Shown here: positions 25,103-33,813 of the stretch, one piece after another
How the letters are laid out: each line of letters opens with the position of its first letter
Numbering within the stretch: position 1 is the first letter of the stretch
DNA from: Verrucomicrobiales bacterium
Lineage (GTDB): Bacteria > Verrucomicrobiota > Verrucomicrobiia > Limisphaerales > F1-12-MAGs170
NCBI GenBank assembly: GCA_005777315.1
Contig: SXMN01000318.1
Span: 1-38,993, forward strand
Reading direction: 5' to 3'
DNA length: 38,993 bases
Made by a program: the position numbers and the translations under genes
Notes under the pieces: model-generated
Databases searched by the model: none
Seen by the model: the letters and a program-made list of their open reading frames with translations, nothing else
What the model was told of the DNA's origin: nothing

Positions 25103-26323
25103 ATGACCAATCTCACCACCCGCTACCTGCAATCGATCGAGGCCCAGGAATCCATCGAGATCGGCACGCTGGTGAACTATCTCATCCTGGACGCCGTCAA
25201 GGCAGGGGCGAGCGACATTCACATCGAACCATGGGACAGCTCGATCGTCGTCCGGGTGCGCCTCGCGGGAGTGCTTACCGAGATGGCGCATCTGCCGCTA
25301 GAACTGGTGGACAAGATCGCGGGCCGTTTCAAAGTGATGGCCAGTCTGATCAGTTACCAGACGGACATGCCGCAGGAAGGTCATGTGGCGGCGAGTCCTG
25401 AATTCGGGGACGTGGAACTTCGCGTCTCGATCTTTCCCACCGTTCGCGGCGAGAAGACGGTCGTGCGAATCTTTGACCCACGCAGCCGGAGCTTCGAGAT
25501 CGGCAAACTCGGGTTCGATGACGAGACGATCCGCCTCTTCACTCAACTGCTCGCGCGTCCGAGCGGAATGATTCTGCTCACCGGCCCGACCGGCTCGGGG
25601 AAAACCACGGCAATCTACTCGGCGCTTTATCACCTGGTGCAACGCTCCGGCCCCGCCATCAGCATCAGCACCGTCGAAGATCCCGTGGAGGTCAATCTGC
25701 CAATGGTGAGCCAGACACAGATCAATCCCATCCGGGAATTCACCTACCCCGTCGCGCTGCGTTCCCTCATGCGCCAGGATCCTCAAGTGATCATGATCGG
25801 CGAGATTCGCGATGCGGAAACCGCAGCCATCGCCGTTCAAGCGGGACTGACCGGCCATCTCGTCCTCAGCACGATCCACTCCGGCAGCACGGCGGGAGTT
25901 TTCGCCCGGTTGATCAACATGGAGATCGAGCCCTTCCTGCTCGCATCGAGCGTCTCCGGCGTGCTTGGACTTCGACTGATTCGCAAGAACTGTCCTTCCT
26001 GCTCGATGCCGCATTCGCCGGAACCCTCTCTTCTGAGGATGCTCCCGGCGGAGCTGCAATCCTCTCCCAACTTCCGCAAAGGCCCGGGCTGCCCCGAATG
26101 CCATCACACTGGCTACGCCGGACGCACGGCACTCTCGGAAACGCTGGTGGTGAATGAAGCGTTTCGCGAGGCGATTCTCCAAAAACTTCCGACGAGGCAG
26201 CTCCAACAGGTCGCCATTCGTGAAGGCATGGAAAGCCTCTGGCAACTCGGCTTGCGGCGTGTGTTGGACGGCCAGACCACGCTCGATGAGCTGATGCGTG
26301 TCGTTTCCGTGGACCAGTTTTGA
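25103..26323 (+). CDS. GspE/PilB-type secretion or pilus assembly ATPase, short form
   Basis: A 406-residue hexameric AAA-type motor that would power a type II secretion pseudopilus or type IV pilus. Visible motifs are GASDIHIEP at the start of the N2-like domain, the Walker A GPTGSGKTT (about 161-169), the Asp box STVEDPVE, the Walker B MIGEIRDAETA, and the His box LSTIHSG. A C-terminal zinc knuckle CPSCSMPH...CPECHHTGYAGR is typical of GspE/PilB and argues against PilT. It lacks the extra N-terminal MshEN/N1 domain of full-length GspE (about 500-570 residues), so it starts directly with the nucleotide-binding core. TTG at 25091 is an alternative start. No platform protein or secretin is adjacent. 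Confidence 0.9.
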   Translation: MTNLTTRYLQSIEAQESIEIGTLVNYLILDAVKAGASDIHIEPWDSSIVVRVRLAGVLTEMAHLPLELVDKIAGRFKVMASLISYQTDMPQEGHVAASPEFGDVELRVSIFPTVRGEKTVVRIFDPRSRSFEIGKLGFDDETIRLFTQLLARPSGMILLTGPTGSGKTTAIYSALYHLVQRSGPAISISTVEDPVEVNLPMVSQTQINPIREFTYPVALRSLMRQDPQVIMIGEIRDAETAAIAVQAGLTGHLVLSTIHSGSTAGVFARLINMEIEPFLLASSVSGVLGLRLIRKNCPSCSMPHSPEPSLLRMLPAELQSSPNFRKGPGCPECHHTGYAGRTALSETLVVNEAFREAILQKLPTRQLQQVAIREGMESLWQLGLRRVLDGQTTLDELMRVVSVDQF

Positions 26324-26457
26324 AGCCGGTTCATTGGTGCATGCAATTCGTTGAGTGATTTCATGAGCATCGTCGTCGAGGTCGCTGTGATGCAGGTAGC
26401 GGTGGCGGTCACTTCGCCGAGGGACCGCGCCCCGATTGCCTGCCGTTCCTGACACTC

Positions 26458-28668
26458 ATGCCCCGATCATCTTCCAGCGACCAGCCGATCAAGGATTCAC
26501 TCTCCGGCTTGATAGAGCGAGTCACGTTCTTCAATGAGGAGAGCGGATTCGCCGTGTTGAAGGTGAAAGCCAAAGGGCACAGAGACTTCGTGACCGTCGT
26601 CGGCTCCGTCCCATCCGTGACCGCCGGCGAATGGATGACAGCCGAGGGCACCTGGATCCGCGACCGCCAGCATGGACTTCAACTGAAAGCGGACACCCTG
26701 AAATGCACGCCGCCGACCACCCGTGAGGGCATCGAGAAGTATCTGGGCAGCGGCATGGTCAAGGGCATCGGGCCGACATATGCGAAGAAACTGATCGAAA
26801 AATTCGGCGAAGGAATCTTCGACATCATCGAAAATTTCTCCAAGCGCCTCGAAGAAGTCGAGGGGATCGGGCCGTCGCGGCGCGGAAAAATCAAGGAGGC
26901 ATGGGCTGAACAGAAATTCATCCGCGAGATCATGGTTTTCCTCCACTCGCACGGCGTCAGCACCAGCCGCGCGGTGCGCATTTACAAGACATACGGGGAA
27001 TCCGCGATCGAGAAAGTCCGGACCAATCCCTACATGCTGGCGCGGGACATTCACGGCATCGGCTTCAAGACGGCAGATCAGATTGCCCAGAAGATCGGCA
27101 TCCCGCGCGACTCGCTGTTACGGGCGGAAGCTGGAATTGCCTTCACCCTGGTCGAGGCCATCGGTAGCGGCCATTGCGCGCTGCCCCTGGCCGGGCTGAT
27201 GGACACCGCACGGGAGACTCTTGGAATCGACCGGCAAATCGTAAGTGATGCCCTGGCACGGCTGCTCGCCAACGGAGAACTTCTTCAAGAACGTATTGTC
27301 GGCGACGAATTGGTGTTCCTCCCTGAACTGCGCCACGCCGAGATCGCCATCGCTGACAGGCTTCGGGCGATGGCGACGCAGCCCGCGCTCTATCCAAGAA
27401 TTGATTTCGATCGTGCTGTCCACTGGTGCGAAGAGAAGACCGGAACACAGCTTGCCCCCAGCCAGCGCGAAGCCCTTCGAGTTGCGTTGCAGAGTCGATT
27501 GCTTGTTCTTACCGGCGGTCCGGGTGTCGGCAAAACGACGCTCGTCAACTCGATCCTCCGCATCCTCGGGGCCAAGAAGTTGACTTGTGTTCTCTGCGCG
27601 CCCACAGGCCGGGCGGCCAAACGCATGAGCGAGGCGACCGGCCTTCCGGCGAAGACGATTCACCGGCTGCTGGGCCTTCAGCGGAGCGCCGGGGAAGAAA
27701 GCGTGGCCCGCTCTGAAGTGCATCCGCTCGATGCCGACCTGCTGGTGGTGGACGAGTTCTCGATGGTCGATGTTCCATTGATGCACCGGCTGCTTAAAGG
27801 TCTGGCACCACACACGAATCTGCTCCTCGTAGGCGATGTGGATCAATTGCCATCGATCGGCCCTGGCTCATTGCTGAAGGATTGCATCGAGAGTGGAGTG
27901 GTTTCGGTGGTGAGGTTGACCGAGGTGTTTCGGCAGGCTGCGACAAGCCGGATCATCCGCGCCGCCCATTCGATCAATCAGGGGCGATTGCCCGAACTCC
28001 CGGGGCGGGATGAGGACTCGGACTTCTACTTCATCGAGCGTGCGTCGGCCGAAGCCACGGTGCGAACATTGATCGAGCTGGCAGGAACGCGCATTCCGCG
28101 CCGGTTGAATTGCGATCCTCTCAATGACGTGCAGGTGCTTTGCCCGATGAACCGCGGATCACTCGGTGTGCGCGAACTCAATGTTCAACTTCAGTCGGCA
28201 TTGAATCCGACGCGCGAAGGCGAACCGGTGGTGGAGAAATTTGGCTGGCAGTTCCGGGTTCAAGACAAGGTCATCCAGCTCACCAACAACTATGACAAGG
28301 ATGTCTTCAACGGAGACATCGGTCGCGTGACGCGCATCGATGAGCAGGAGAGGCAGATGTTCGTGGGTTTCGAAGGACGCGAAGTGGCCTATGAATTTGG
28401 CGAGCTGGATGAGATCACCCTGGCCTACGCCATCACCATTCACAAATCGCAGGGCTCGGAATTCCCCGCCGTCATCGTGCCCCTGGCGATGCAGCAGTAT
28501 CTTCTCCTGCAACGAAACCTGCTCTACACCGCCATCACTCGCGGCAGGAAGATGGTCGTCCTCGTCGGCGAGCAGAAGGCCCTGGCCACCGCCGTGCGCA
28601 ACAACCAGACCACGCGGCGTTACTCGGGATTGCTGGCGCGTCTGCGCAAGGAGGACATGGCAGAATAA
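26458..28668 (+). CDS. recD2: ATP-dependent RecD2-type DNA helicase
   Basis: A 736-residue SF1B 5'-3' helicase that acts without RecB/RecC in DNA repair. It has the OB-like N-terminal part (SGLIERVTFFNEESGFAVLKV), helix-hairpin-helix pieces (GSGMVKGIGPTYAKKLIEKFG and VEGIGPSRRGKIKEAW, about 98-148), then the motor with Walker A GGPGVGKTT (about 353-361), Walker B VVDEFSMVD, motif III VGDVDQLPSIGPG and a C-terminal UvrD-like part with LAYAITIHKSQGSEFPAVI. Length fits the RecD2 family (about 700-850). It stands alone on the plus strand after the ATPase gene and is convergent with ispG. Confidence 0.95.
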   Translation: MPRSSSSDQPIKDSLSGLIERVTFFNEESGFAVLKVKAKGHRDFVTVVGSVPSVTAGEWMTAEGTWIRDRQHGLQLKADTLKCTPPTTREGIEKYLGSGMVKGIGPTYAKKLIEKFGEGIFDIIENFSKRLEEVEGIGPSRRGKIKEAWAEQKFIREIMVFLHSHGVSTSRAVRIYKTYGESAIEKVRTNPYMLARDIHGIGFKTADQIAQKIGIPRDSLLRAEAGIAFTLVEAIGSGHCALPLAGLMDTARETLGIDRQIVSDALARLLANGELLQERIVGDELVFLPELRHAEIAIADRLRAMATQPALYPRIDFDRAVHWCEEKTGTQLAPSQREALRVALQSRLLVLTGGPGVGKTTLVNSILRILGAKKLTCVLCAPTGRAAKRMSEATGLPAKTIHRLLGLQRSAGEESVARSEVHPLDADLLVVDEFSMVDVPLMHRLLKGLAPHTNLLLVGDVDQLPSIGPGSLLKDCIESGVVSVVRLTEVFRQAATSRIIRAAHSINQGRLPELPGRDEDSDFYFIERASAEATVRTLIELAGTRIPRRLNCDPLNDVQVLCPMNRGSLGVRELNVQLQSALNPTREGEPVVEKFGWQFRVQDKVIQLTNNYDKDVFNGDIGRVTRIDEQERQMFVGFEGREVAYEFGELDEITLAYAITIHKSQGSEFPAVIVPLAMQQYLLLQRNLLYTAITRGRKMVVLVGEQKALATAVRNNQTTRRYSGLLARLRKEDMAE

Positions 28669-28780
28669 CAGTCGCGCGGAGATTTTGCAGTGGGACGAAC
28701 GACTACGTTCATCCTTTTCCACTCGATGAAAAAGTCTTCACCTGGAAACATTCACTCAGCATAAGCGCCAGGCTGACGGC

Positions 28781-30610
28781 TCAGTTGGCGGCAGTTTCCA
28801 GCACCTCCGGCTCAACCCACTTTCCGTGCTCACGAATCAAGTCCACGAGGCGTTCCACGGCTTCGGCTTCGGGGATGTTGAATTTGATCGGCGTCTTGCC
28901 AACATAGAGATTGATCTTGCCAGGAGCGCCACCGACGTAGCCAAAGTCCGCGTCGGCCATCTCCCCGGGGCCGTTCACAATACAGCCCATGATGGCGATC
29001 TTCACGCCCTTGAGATGCTCCGTGCGCGTCTTGATGCGCGCGGTCACGGTCTGCAAGTTGAACAACGTCCGGCCACACGACGGGCACGCCACATAATCGG
29101 TCTTGAACGACCGGCAGCCCGCCGCTTGGAGAATATTGTAGGCAAGTCGTAGTGATTGTCCGCCACCGGATTCGCTGCGCACCAGGATCGCGTCGCCAAT
29201 GCCGTCCGCCAACAGCGAGCCAATCACGACGGATGCGCGGAGCAGGGCAATCCTGGGTTCAAGAGGTGCGGGCTCCAAATCGATGCAGTCCTTGAGAAGA
29301 ATCGGATTCTTACGGCCAAGCCGTTTCAATTCAGCCGCGAGCAGCCTAAACGCGGTGATGGCCGGCAATTTCACTCCGTCCCTCACGGTGACGAGTTGGG
29401 TGTCGCAATTGATGTCGAAAGACTGCGTGGGATCGATCTCGGCGATGTTCAGGTCTTCATAAACCGCCTCCGGCTTTACGTCGTCCTTGGGACGGACCTT
29501 TGGCGCGACCTTGTCCCATGTCGCACGGGTGACCACGACGCGGATGAGCTGTTCGCCGCCGCAGTTGACCTGTTCGTTAAGTTCAATTTCCGGCGTGACC
29601 CGGCGCTCGAAGTGGAACGGATTGAACGGAAAGCCTGGCAGGCACGCATCCCGCCGTGTCCCACTAATGTCTGATGAAGTCGGGAACGCGGTGGAACCCG
29701 TCCTTACCGTTAGCAAAGGAATCTGCGCCAGCAAATCGCTGCAAACCTCAATCTCCCGCGGACTGTCCTCCGTCAGAGAAACTCGAATCGTGTCCCCGAG
29801 GCCGTCGCAAAGCAGGGAGCCGATGCCGATGGCTGACTTGATCCGCCCGTCTTCGCCTTCACCGGCCTCGGTGACGCCAAGGTGAATTGGATAATTCCAA
29901 TCCGGTCCTTCCTGTTCCAGCCGGGCCACGAGCAGGCGATAGCACTCGATCATCACCTTCGGGTTGCTCGACTTCATCGAGAACTTGAAGTTGTGAAAGT
30001 GATGCGAGCGGCAGATGCGAGCGAATTCCAAGGCGCTTTCGACCATTCCGAGCGGCGTGTCGCCGTAGCGGTTCATGATACGGTCGGAGAGGGAGCCGTG
30101 ATTTGTGCCGATGCGAAGGCAGCGCTTGAGCTTTTTGGACTCGATCACGAGTGGAGCGAATTTTTCTTCAATGCGCTTCAGTTCGGCGGCGTATTGCTCG
30201 TCCGTGTATTCCTTGGTCGCGAATTTTTTCGAGTCGGCGTAATTCCCTGGATTGATCCGCACGACCTCAACCCATTTCACCGCCTCCATCGCCGCCTCGG
30301 GCTTGAAATGAATGTCGGCCACAATCGGCACGAGGCAGCGACGCTCGCGCAACTCGGCGACGATGTTCTGCAAGTTCGCCGCGTCCTTCACCGTCGGTGC
30401 CGTGATGCGGACGAGCTGGCAGCCAACCTCGACCAGTTCCAACGTCTGCTTCACGCACTCCGCCGTGTCCATCGTGTCGCAAGTGAGCATGGATTGCATC
30501 ACGACCGGATGGGCTCCACCTACGATCACACCACCGGCGGCTGGATCACCGATGGCAATCTCTCGCGTGTTCCGTCTGCGGTAGCTGAACGGAGGATCGC
30601 AGTATTGCAT
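28781..30610 (-). CDS. ispG: 4-hydroxy-3-methylbut-2-enyl diphosphate synthase, large form
   Basis: IspG/GcpE of the MEP isoprenoid pathway; it converts MEcPP to HMBPP with a 4Fe-4S cluster. At 609 residues it is the large form with a domain inserted between the TIM barrel and the cluster-binding domain, as in Chlamydiae, Planctomycetota and plants; the short form has about 370. The barrel has VGGAHPVVMQSMLTCDT, VPIVADIHF and RIGTNHGSLS. The insert covers roughly residues 280-510. The C-terminal domain has the cluster cysteines in ACPSCGRTLF and IMGCIVNGPGE. Its start is seven bases after the rseP stop, with GGAAAG overlapping the rseP end as a ribosome site, so both are on one transcript. 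Confidence 0.97.
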   Translation of the reverse strand: MQYCDPPFSYRRRNTREIAIGDPAAGGVIVGGAHPVVMQSMLTCDTMDTAECVKQTLELVEVGCQLVRITAPTVKDAANLQNIVAELRERRCLVPIVADIHFKPEAAMEAVKWVEVVRINPGNYADSKKFATKEYTDEQYAAELKRIEEKFAPLVIESKKLKRCLRIGTNHGSLSDRIMNRYGDTPLGMVESALEFARICRSHHFHNFKFSMKSSNPKVMIECYRLLVARLEQEGPDWNYPIHLGVTEAGEGEDGRIKSAIGIGSLLCDGLGDTIRVSLTEDSPREIEVCSDLLAQIPLLTVRTGSTAFPTSSDISGTRRDACLPGFPFNPFHFERRVTPEIELNEQVNCGGEQLIRVVVTRATWDKVAPKVRPKDDVKPEAVYEDLNIAEIDPTQSFDINCDTQLVTVRDGVKLPAITAFRLLAAELKRLGRKNPILLKDCIDLEPAPLEPRIALLRASVVIGSLLADGIGDAILVRSESGGGQSLRLAYNILQAAGCRSFKTDYVACPSCGRTLFNLQTVTARIKTRTEHLKGVKIAIMGCIVNGPGEMADADFGYVGGAPGKINLYVGKTPIKFNIPEAEAVERLVDLIREHGKWVEPEVLETAAN

Positions 30611-30616
30611 GGAAGA

Positions 30617-32044
30617 TTACTTTCCGGGGACTGAAGCTCCGTCCTTTGGATTCGTTGCCGGTCCAGCCGGCTTCGCATCGGGCTGCTCGATCTTGGTTTC
30701 GCCGCTAAACATCGACTTGAACAGTGATGAACGTCCGAAGTCGTTGAAGGAGACATAAAGCATGAAGGAAATGAGCAGCAAAGCGAAGGCGGTGGTGGTG
30801 TACTCAAGAGTACGGACACTCAGGGATCGGCCTCTAAGTTTCTCGATGATCGCCATCATGATGTGACCGCCGTCCAGAACCGGCACCGGGAATAGATTGA
30901 TGATGGCCAGATTGATGTTGAGAAGGACCATGAAACTAAGCGCGAGCCGGTAGTCAGTCTTCAGATAGTACGCCAGCATCGCCAGGATTCCAGGTGGACC
31001 GCTCAGATCTTTCACGCCAACTCCGGTCTCCTTGGAATGGAATAGAGCGCTCAGTGTGCTGAATGTCTTTTCCAGAACGTCCGCCACCTGCTCGACAGGA
31101 TTCGGGCCTGGCCGTTGCACCTGGTAAACTGTCGTCCCGCTGTCCACGAGGGATACACCGATCCTGCCTTTCTTGAGGGTGGGTTCCAGGAACGGCGTTA
31201 TGGACAGGGTTTGCTGCTGTCCGTTGCGTTCGACCACCATGACCGTGACCTCATTGGGCCTCTTGCCAATCAAGTCGATCAACTGCTCTTTGCCGGCGAT
31301 GGGCACCCCTGCAAATGCCACGATGATGTCCCGGGGTTTCAAACCAGCCTTTTCACCCGGAAGTCCGCTCTTCACATCCAGGACTTCGGGGTGGCCTTTG
31401 GGATCGAGATTCAGCACTTTCAGCCCGAGAGCTTCGCTAACCTTGGCTGTCAATTGATAACTCTTGCGATTCCCATCCCTTTCGATCACCACCGGCAGAA
31501 CATTCGTCCGGGCAAGCACCGTGTTCATCTGCACATCCTGCCAGGATTTTACCGCCTTGCCATTGACCTCAACGACTCGGTCACCGGGTTGGATTCCCAG
31601 CTTCGCCTCGGCTGAATCCGGATCAACATAACCGATGATCGAAGGATTCACGGGCACTGGCAGGCCAACCAGGTAAATCACCGCCGCGATGACAAACGCG
31701 AAGATCACGTTCATGAAAGGACCGGCAAAAGCCACCAGAATCTTTGAAAGCGGAGAAGCTGGAGGAATCTTCTCGCCGGAATCGTTTTTCCCTTCGAGCG
31801 CTTCGGAAGTGATCATCTGCGGCAACTTCACGTACCCACCGGCGGGAATCCATCGGAACGAATACTCGATTCCGTCCTTTACCCAACTGAACATCTTTGG
31901 TCCGAAGCCGATCGCAAACGCCTCGACCTTCATCCCGCGCCGGCGCGCCATCCAGTAATGCCCAAACTCATGGACGAAGACCGCCGCCCCAAAAAGCAGG
32001 ATCACTCCTGCCACGACATACAATATATTCAACACTTGGATCAT
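30617..32044 (-). CDS. rseP: Site-2 membrane metalloprotease RseP
   Basis: A 475-residue intramembrane zinc protease (M50 family) that cleaves membrane-bound anti-sigma factors and may clear signal peptides. The first TM helix carries VHEFGHYW, the HExxH zinc site. Then follow GFGPKMFSW, a TM helix, two PDZ-like domains (about 120-190 and 195-285, with GLPGEKAGLKPRDIIVAFAG) and the late helix with NLFPVPVLDGGH, which has the conserved N-P-LDG motif. The tail is Pro/Lys-rich and ends SVPGK. It is upstream of ispG in a frequent pairing; the usual upstream partner dxr is not here. Confidence 0.95.
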   Translation of the reverse strand: MIQVLNILYVVAGVILLFGAAVFVHEFGHYWMARRRGMKVEAFAIGFGPKMFSWVKDGIEYSFRWIPAGGYVKLPQMITSEALEGKNDSGEKIPPASPLSKILVAFAGPFMNVIFAFVIAAVIYLVGLPVPVNPSIIGYVDPDSAEAKLGIQPGDRVVEVNGKAVKSWQDVQMNTVLARTNVLPVVIERDGNRKSYQLTAKVSEALGLKVLNLDPKGHPEVLDVKSGLPGEKAGLKPRDIIVAFAGVPIAGKEQLIDLIGKRPNEVTVMVVERNGQQQTLSITPFLEPTLKKGRIGVSLVDSGTTVYQVQRPGPNPVEQVADVLEKTFSTLSALFHSKETGVGVKDLSGPPGILAMLAYYLKTDYRLALSFMVLLNINLAIINLFPVPVLDGGHIMMAIIEKLRGRSLSVRTLEYTTTAFALLLISFMLYVSFNDFGRSSLFKSMFSGETKIEQPDAKPAGPATNPKDGASVPGK

Positions 32045-32335
32045 GATTTTTTATCCGGACTACCGGCAATGGGCGCGAATGTAATGCTGGTCCGGTGGAC
32101 TGGCAACCGCGGAAACCATAATCTCAACCTTTCTCATTTTTGCGGGAATGAGGCTAGCCGGTTATCAACGACGATGTGTCCCCGTGCCTCTTATTGAGTA
32201 ATGGCGGAACTGCCGCTTGTGGGGCGAACCAGCTCTTCACACTTTTCAAAGGGTCTGTTGAGCTTGAAACTTTTTCTTCCTCAAGGCGGTTTTGTGTCCT
32301 TAAATCTCTCCCGCATCATCAAATCGATTCAGCGC

Positions 32336-33646
32336 ATGAAACCAATCTCATTACTTGCCATCGCATTTTCAGCCATAATCGTCAGCCCATCCAGGGCCGC
32401 CGACTGGCCGCAATGGAGGGGCCCCGCGTTTAATGGTTCCTCGGATGAACGAAACCTCCCAGGCGTTTGGTCGAAGACCGAGGGGCTTGCCTGGAGCGTT
32501 GATTTTCCGGGTCCGAGCGCGTCCACGCCGGTAGTCGTGGGCGAGCGGGTATTCGTCAGCACACCGGACAAGGCGAACAAAACTCTCCATGCGATGTGCC
32601 TGGACCGGAAGACGGGCAAGGTACTCTGGAGCCAAAAGGCTGCCGAGGGTTACGAGCGCGACAATCGCAGCAACTTTTCGTCTCCGTCGCCGGCCGCGGA
32701 TTCAACGCGCGTCTTCTTCTTCTACGGCAATGGCCCTCTCATCGCCTATGATCATTCTGGAAAGGAGCTTTGGTCCCGAAGCATCACAAAGGACTACGGT
32801 GAATTCGCGTTTCAGTGGACTTTCTCGACCAGCCCACTTCTTTACGACGGCAAACTTTACCTTCAAGTCCTCCAGCGCGACGTGGCGGCCAACGGTCGGG
32901 GCAAGCCGGCGGGCAATGAGTCTTACCTTCTCGCACTCGATCCGGCCACCGGCAAGGAGCTGTGGCGTCACGTGCGCCCGGCCGAGGCGGTCGCCGAGTC
33001 GCTCGAAGCGTTCACGACTCCAGTCCCGTTCACACACAACGGTCGCCGCGAACTCCTGATCGCCGGCGGTGATTGTCTGACCGGCCACGATCCGGCCACC
33101 GGCAAGGAACTCTGGCGTTGGGGCACGTGGAATCCGACCAGGATTCCTCATTGGCGTCTGGTCCCGTCGCCCACGGCAGGCGGCGGCGTCGTGCTCGGCT
33201 GCGCTCCAAAGGGCGATCCCATCTATGCAATCAAAGCCGGAGGCAACGGCACCCTGACCGATGACTCCATCTCTTGGAAGAGCGACAAACGGACGGTCAC
33301 CGTCGATGTTCCTACGCCGCTGTTTTATCAGGGTGACTTCTTTATCCTGAGTGATGTGAAAAAGAATCTTTCACGAGTCGAGCCCGCAACTGGCGCGGTG
33401 AAGTGGACGCTCGATCTCCCTGGAAACAAGAAATTTGAGGCATCGCCAACAGGCGCGGATGGCAAAGTGTATTTGATGAATTTTGCCGGGGACGTGGTCG
33501 TGGTGGACGCGGAGGCAGGCAAGATCATCAATACGATCGCGATGGGTGAACCAGGCGATGATTATACCCGGTCCACCGTCGTAACCGCACACGGCCAGAT
33601 ATTCGTGCGGACAAATACGAAACTTTTTTGCGTTGCGAAAAAGTGA
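32336..33646 (+). CDS. Exported PQQ-like beta-propeller repeat protein (D)
   Basis: Start at 32336 gives 436 residues with a signal peptide (MKPISLLAIAFSAIIV, cleaved near SRA|AD) and then the family opening DWPQWRGPAFNGSSDERNLPGVW. Propeller repeats include LDRKTGKVLWSQK, LDPATGKELWRHV, HDPATGKELWRWG and VDAEAGKIINTIA. It is the most compact of the four propellers here and has no extra C-terminal domain. No haem or catalytic motif is seen. It is divergent from rseP, with 291 bp of intergenic DNA in which I could not identify other features. The open frame upstream to 32201 lacks a signal peptide. Confidence 0.88.
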   Translation: MKPISLLAIAFSAIIVSPSRAADWPQWRGPAFNGSSDERNLPGVWSKTEGLAWSVDFPGPSASTPVVVGERVFVSTPDKANKTLHAMCLDRKTGKVLWSQKAAEGYERDNRSNFSSPSPAADSTRVFFFYGNGPLIAYDHSGKELWSRSITKDYGEFAFQWTFSTSPLLYDGKLYLQVLQRDVAANGRGKPAGNESYLLALDPATGKELWRHVRPAEAVAESLEAFTTPVPFTHNGRRELLIAGGDCLTGHDPATGKELWRWGTWNPTRIPHWRLVPSPTAGGGVVLGCAPKGDPIYAIKAGGNGTLTDDSISWKSDKRTVTVDVPTPLFYQGDFFILSDVKKNLSRVEPATGAVKWTLDLPGNKKFEASPTGADGKVYLMNFAGDVVVVDAEAGKIINTIAMGEPGDDYTRSTVVTAHGQIFVRTNTKLFCVAKK

Positions 33647-33687
33647 GCAGCTATCGGACTGGGATCGAGCGATGGCGTATTTGCGAG

Positions 33688-33714
33688 GGTTGCAATTGCA
33701 ACCACTGTCAGTGG
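33688..33714. repeat. Two adjoining palindromes between propeller D and the cyclase gene
   Basis: GGTTGCAATTGCAACC at 33688-33703 is a perfect 16-bp palindrome. It overlaps by two bases with CCACTGTCAGTGG at 33702-33714, an inverted repeat with one central base, which is followed by CGTTTT. They could form a weak terminator for the upstream gene or an operator for the gene starting at 33814. The short loops argue somewhat for protein binding. Confidence 0.5.
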
Positions 33715-33813
33715 CGTTTTGCGTAGAGTCACTTCCATGCATCACTTTTTGATCCTTCGCCGCTGTTTGATGAACGTCCTGGCATTGGATCGGGAAGACT
33801 CGGTCTCCTCAGC

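Noticed and set aside
25298..26455. A 385-codon minus-strand frame opposite the GspE-like gene
   Set aside because: It is antisense to Walker A, Walker B and the zinc knuckle, so the plus strand is clearly the coding strand.
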